A DNA stretch of 64,000 bases from Chloroflexota bacterium (lineage in GTDB: Bacteria > Vulcanimicrobiota > JAMCWD01): the NCBI GenBank assembly GCA_023475345.1, contig JAMCWD010000035.1, positions 1 to 64,000 of the forward strand. Direction: 5' to 3'. The notes under the pieces were generated by a model that made no database searches, was not told the origin of the DNA, and saw only the letters and a list, made by a program, of their open reading frames with translations. Shown here one piece after another: positions 63,385-64,000 of the stretch; the first letter of the stretch is position 1, and the number at the start of each line of letters is the position of its first letter. Position numbers and translations under genes: made by a program.

Positions 63385-64000
63385 ATGAATAACGAGTTTT
63401 TCCAAAATAAGGGTTCCGGGCGGCTTGCCTCCTCAGGAGACGATAGTTGTATTGAAAAGTCTCTGGAACCGTCGGTAAAAGAAAAGATGCTGGAAGCTGT
63501 CTTTTCCAGCATCGGGGACGCAGTTTATTTTACGGATACCGACAGGCGCATCATAGCGTGGAATAAAGCCGCCGAGGAGCTTACCGGGTATTCTGCCGAA
63601 GAGGCTCTTAATAAGAAGTGTGCCAGCATATTGAATCACCAGGACGACAATGGAAATGAGTTATGTGAGACATATTGCCATCTGACTAGTGCGATTAAAG
63701 GCAAAAATAATATCTTTATTGATGAAATATGGATGAATACGAAAAGCGGGAAACGGGTGCCTGTAGAAGTTTCCTGTTCTCCTGTAATATCTGAAAACGG
63801 CGATGTAATGGGAGTTGTAGAGGTATTCAGGAACAGGACACGCCAGAAAGAACTGGAGCAGTTAAGAGAGGAATTCATCGCTACTATTACCCATGATTTG
63901 AAAAGTCCGCTTGCTTCGATCATGGGATTTGCAGAATTAATCGAGGATCCTGAATTCGGGAACATTTCAGAAAAAAAGATTGAGTATGCAAAATCGATCA
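63385..64000 (+). CDS. PAS-domain sensor histidine kinase, 3' end outside the window
   Basis: A partial gene, read from ATG 63385 to the window end (205 codons seen). A PAS domain covers ~40-150 (VFSSIGDAVYFTDTDRRIIA, GYSAEEAL, VEVSCSPVISENGDVMGVVE). The dimerisation/phospho-acceptor region then starts, with FIATITHDLKSPLASIMGF; the His in THDLKSP is the phosphorylation site. The ATP-binding domain lies beyond the window. It is divergent from pilM across a 202-base gap and could pair with the regulator at 56359. Confidence 0.85.
   Translation, partial: MNNEFFQNKGSGRLASSGDDSCIEKSLEPSVKEKMLEAVFSSIGDAVYFTDTDRRIIAWNKAAEELTGYSAEEALNKKCASILNHQDDNGNELCETYCHLTSAIKGKNNIFIDEIWMNTKSGKRVPVEVSCSPVISENGDVMGVVEVFRNRTRQKELEQLREEFIATITHDLKSPLASIMGFAELIEDPEFGNISEKKIEYAKSI

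Noticed and set aside
1..64000. CRISPR arrays, rRNA and tRNA genes, cas genes, prophage or insertion-sequence transposases
   Set aside because: No regularly spaced direct repeats, rRNA-like sequence, full tRNA cloverleaf or transposase/integrase frame was seen on either strand.

Overview
The window looks like chromosome from an uncultured, probably anaerobic, non-photosynthetic bacterium of a deep lineage. Evidence: an acetyl-CoA decarbonylase/synthase gamma subunit, HrcA/CIRCE-controlled groESL, strong AGGAGG ribosome binding sites with many TTG/GTG starts, a type IV pilus locus, IPT/TIG lipoproteins with poly-Gly or Ser linkers, and a Ycf46/DUF1257/DUF2997 cluster otherwise best known from cyanobacteria. 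A candidate phylum of the Eremiobacterota/Xenobia or Wallbacteria kind is a guess; no rRNA or tRNA gene is present to test it.

Layout. 1-4400: XRE regulator, alpha/beta hydrolase, and a very large prepilin-like protein with Pro-Asn and Ser-rich regions. 4501-13085: membrane phosphoesterase (minus strand), then a plus-strand series: fused radical SAM/DUF2344 protein, RNase E/G behind a hairpin-rich leader, M48 protease, HEAT-repeat membrane protein. 13124-24425: PanE-like reductase, pgi, two secreted proteins, Eis-like acetyltransferase, TPR lipoprotein with APC permease, DedA protein; two ~550 bp interspersed repeats lie here. 24467-30860: groES-groEL with promoter and CIRCE, then a giant DUF2339 membrane protein; groEL and the DUF2339 gene end in near-identical terminators. 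30905-34307: NhaD/ArsB-type permease with a CBS protein, and purB behind a nested inverted repeat.

34421-39935 is the most notable region: a tightly packed, partly overlapping set encoding a Ycf46-type AAA ATPase, DUF1257 (Ycf35-like) protein, TPR/CFI-box protein that appears to start at AUA, DUF2997 protein, an overlapping small protein, a zinc-ribbon membrane protein with a degenerate signal-peptidase-like domain, and PilT. It may be an undescribed AAA-ATPase system tied to the envelope or pilus retraction.

40101-43961: cdhE-like gene, then folT-folC and an AllA-like cupin. 43962-44874 is non-coding and holds a MITE-like element. 44875-48258 (minus): M14 carboxypeptidase, MoaD/ThiS protein, SGNH hydrolase, GtrA protein. 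48524-53821: two paralogous IPT/TIG lipoproteins. 54011-56742: small envelope proteins, PAS protein, response regulator. 56753-63182 (minus): pilus locus read as pilM, pilB, pilC, three prepilin/PilX-type genes. The window ends inside a PAS histidine kinase gene.

Limits: all names rest on reading motifs by eye. No searches, structure predictions or composition calculations were run; starts were chosen from ribosome binding sites.
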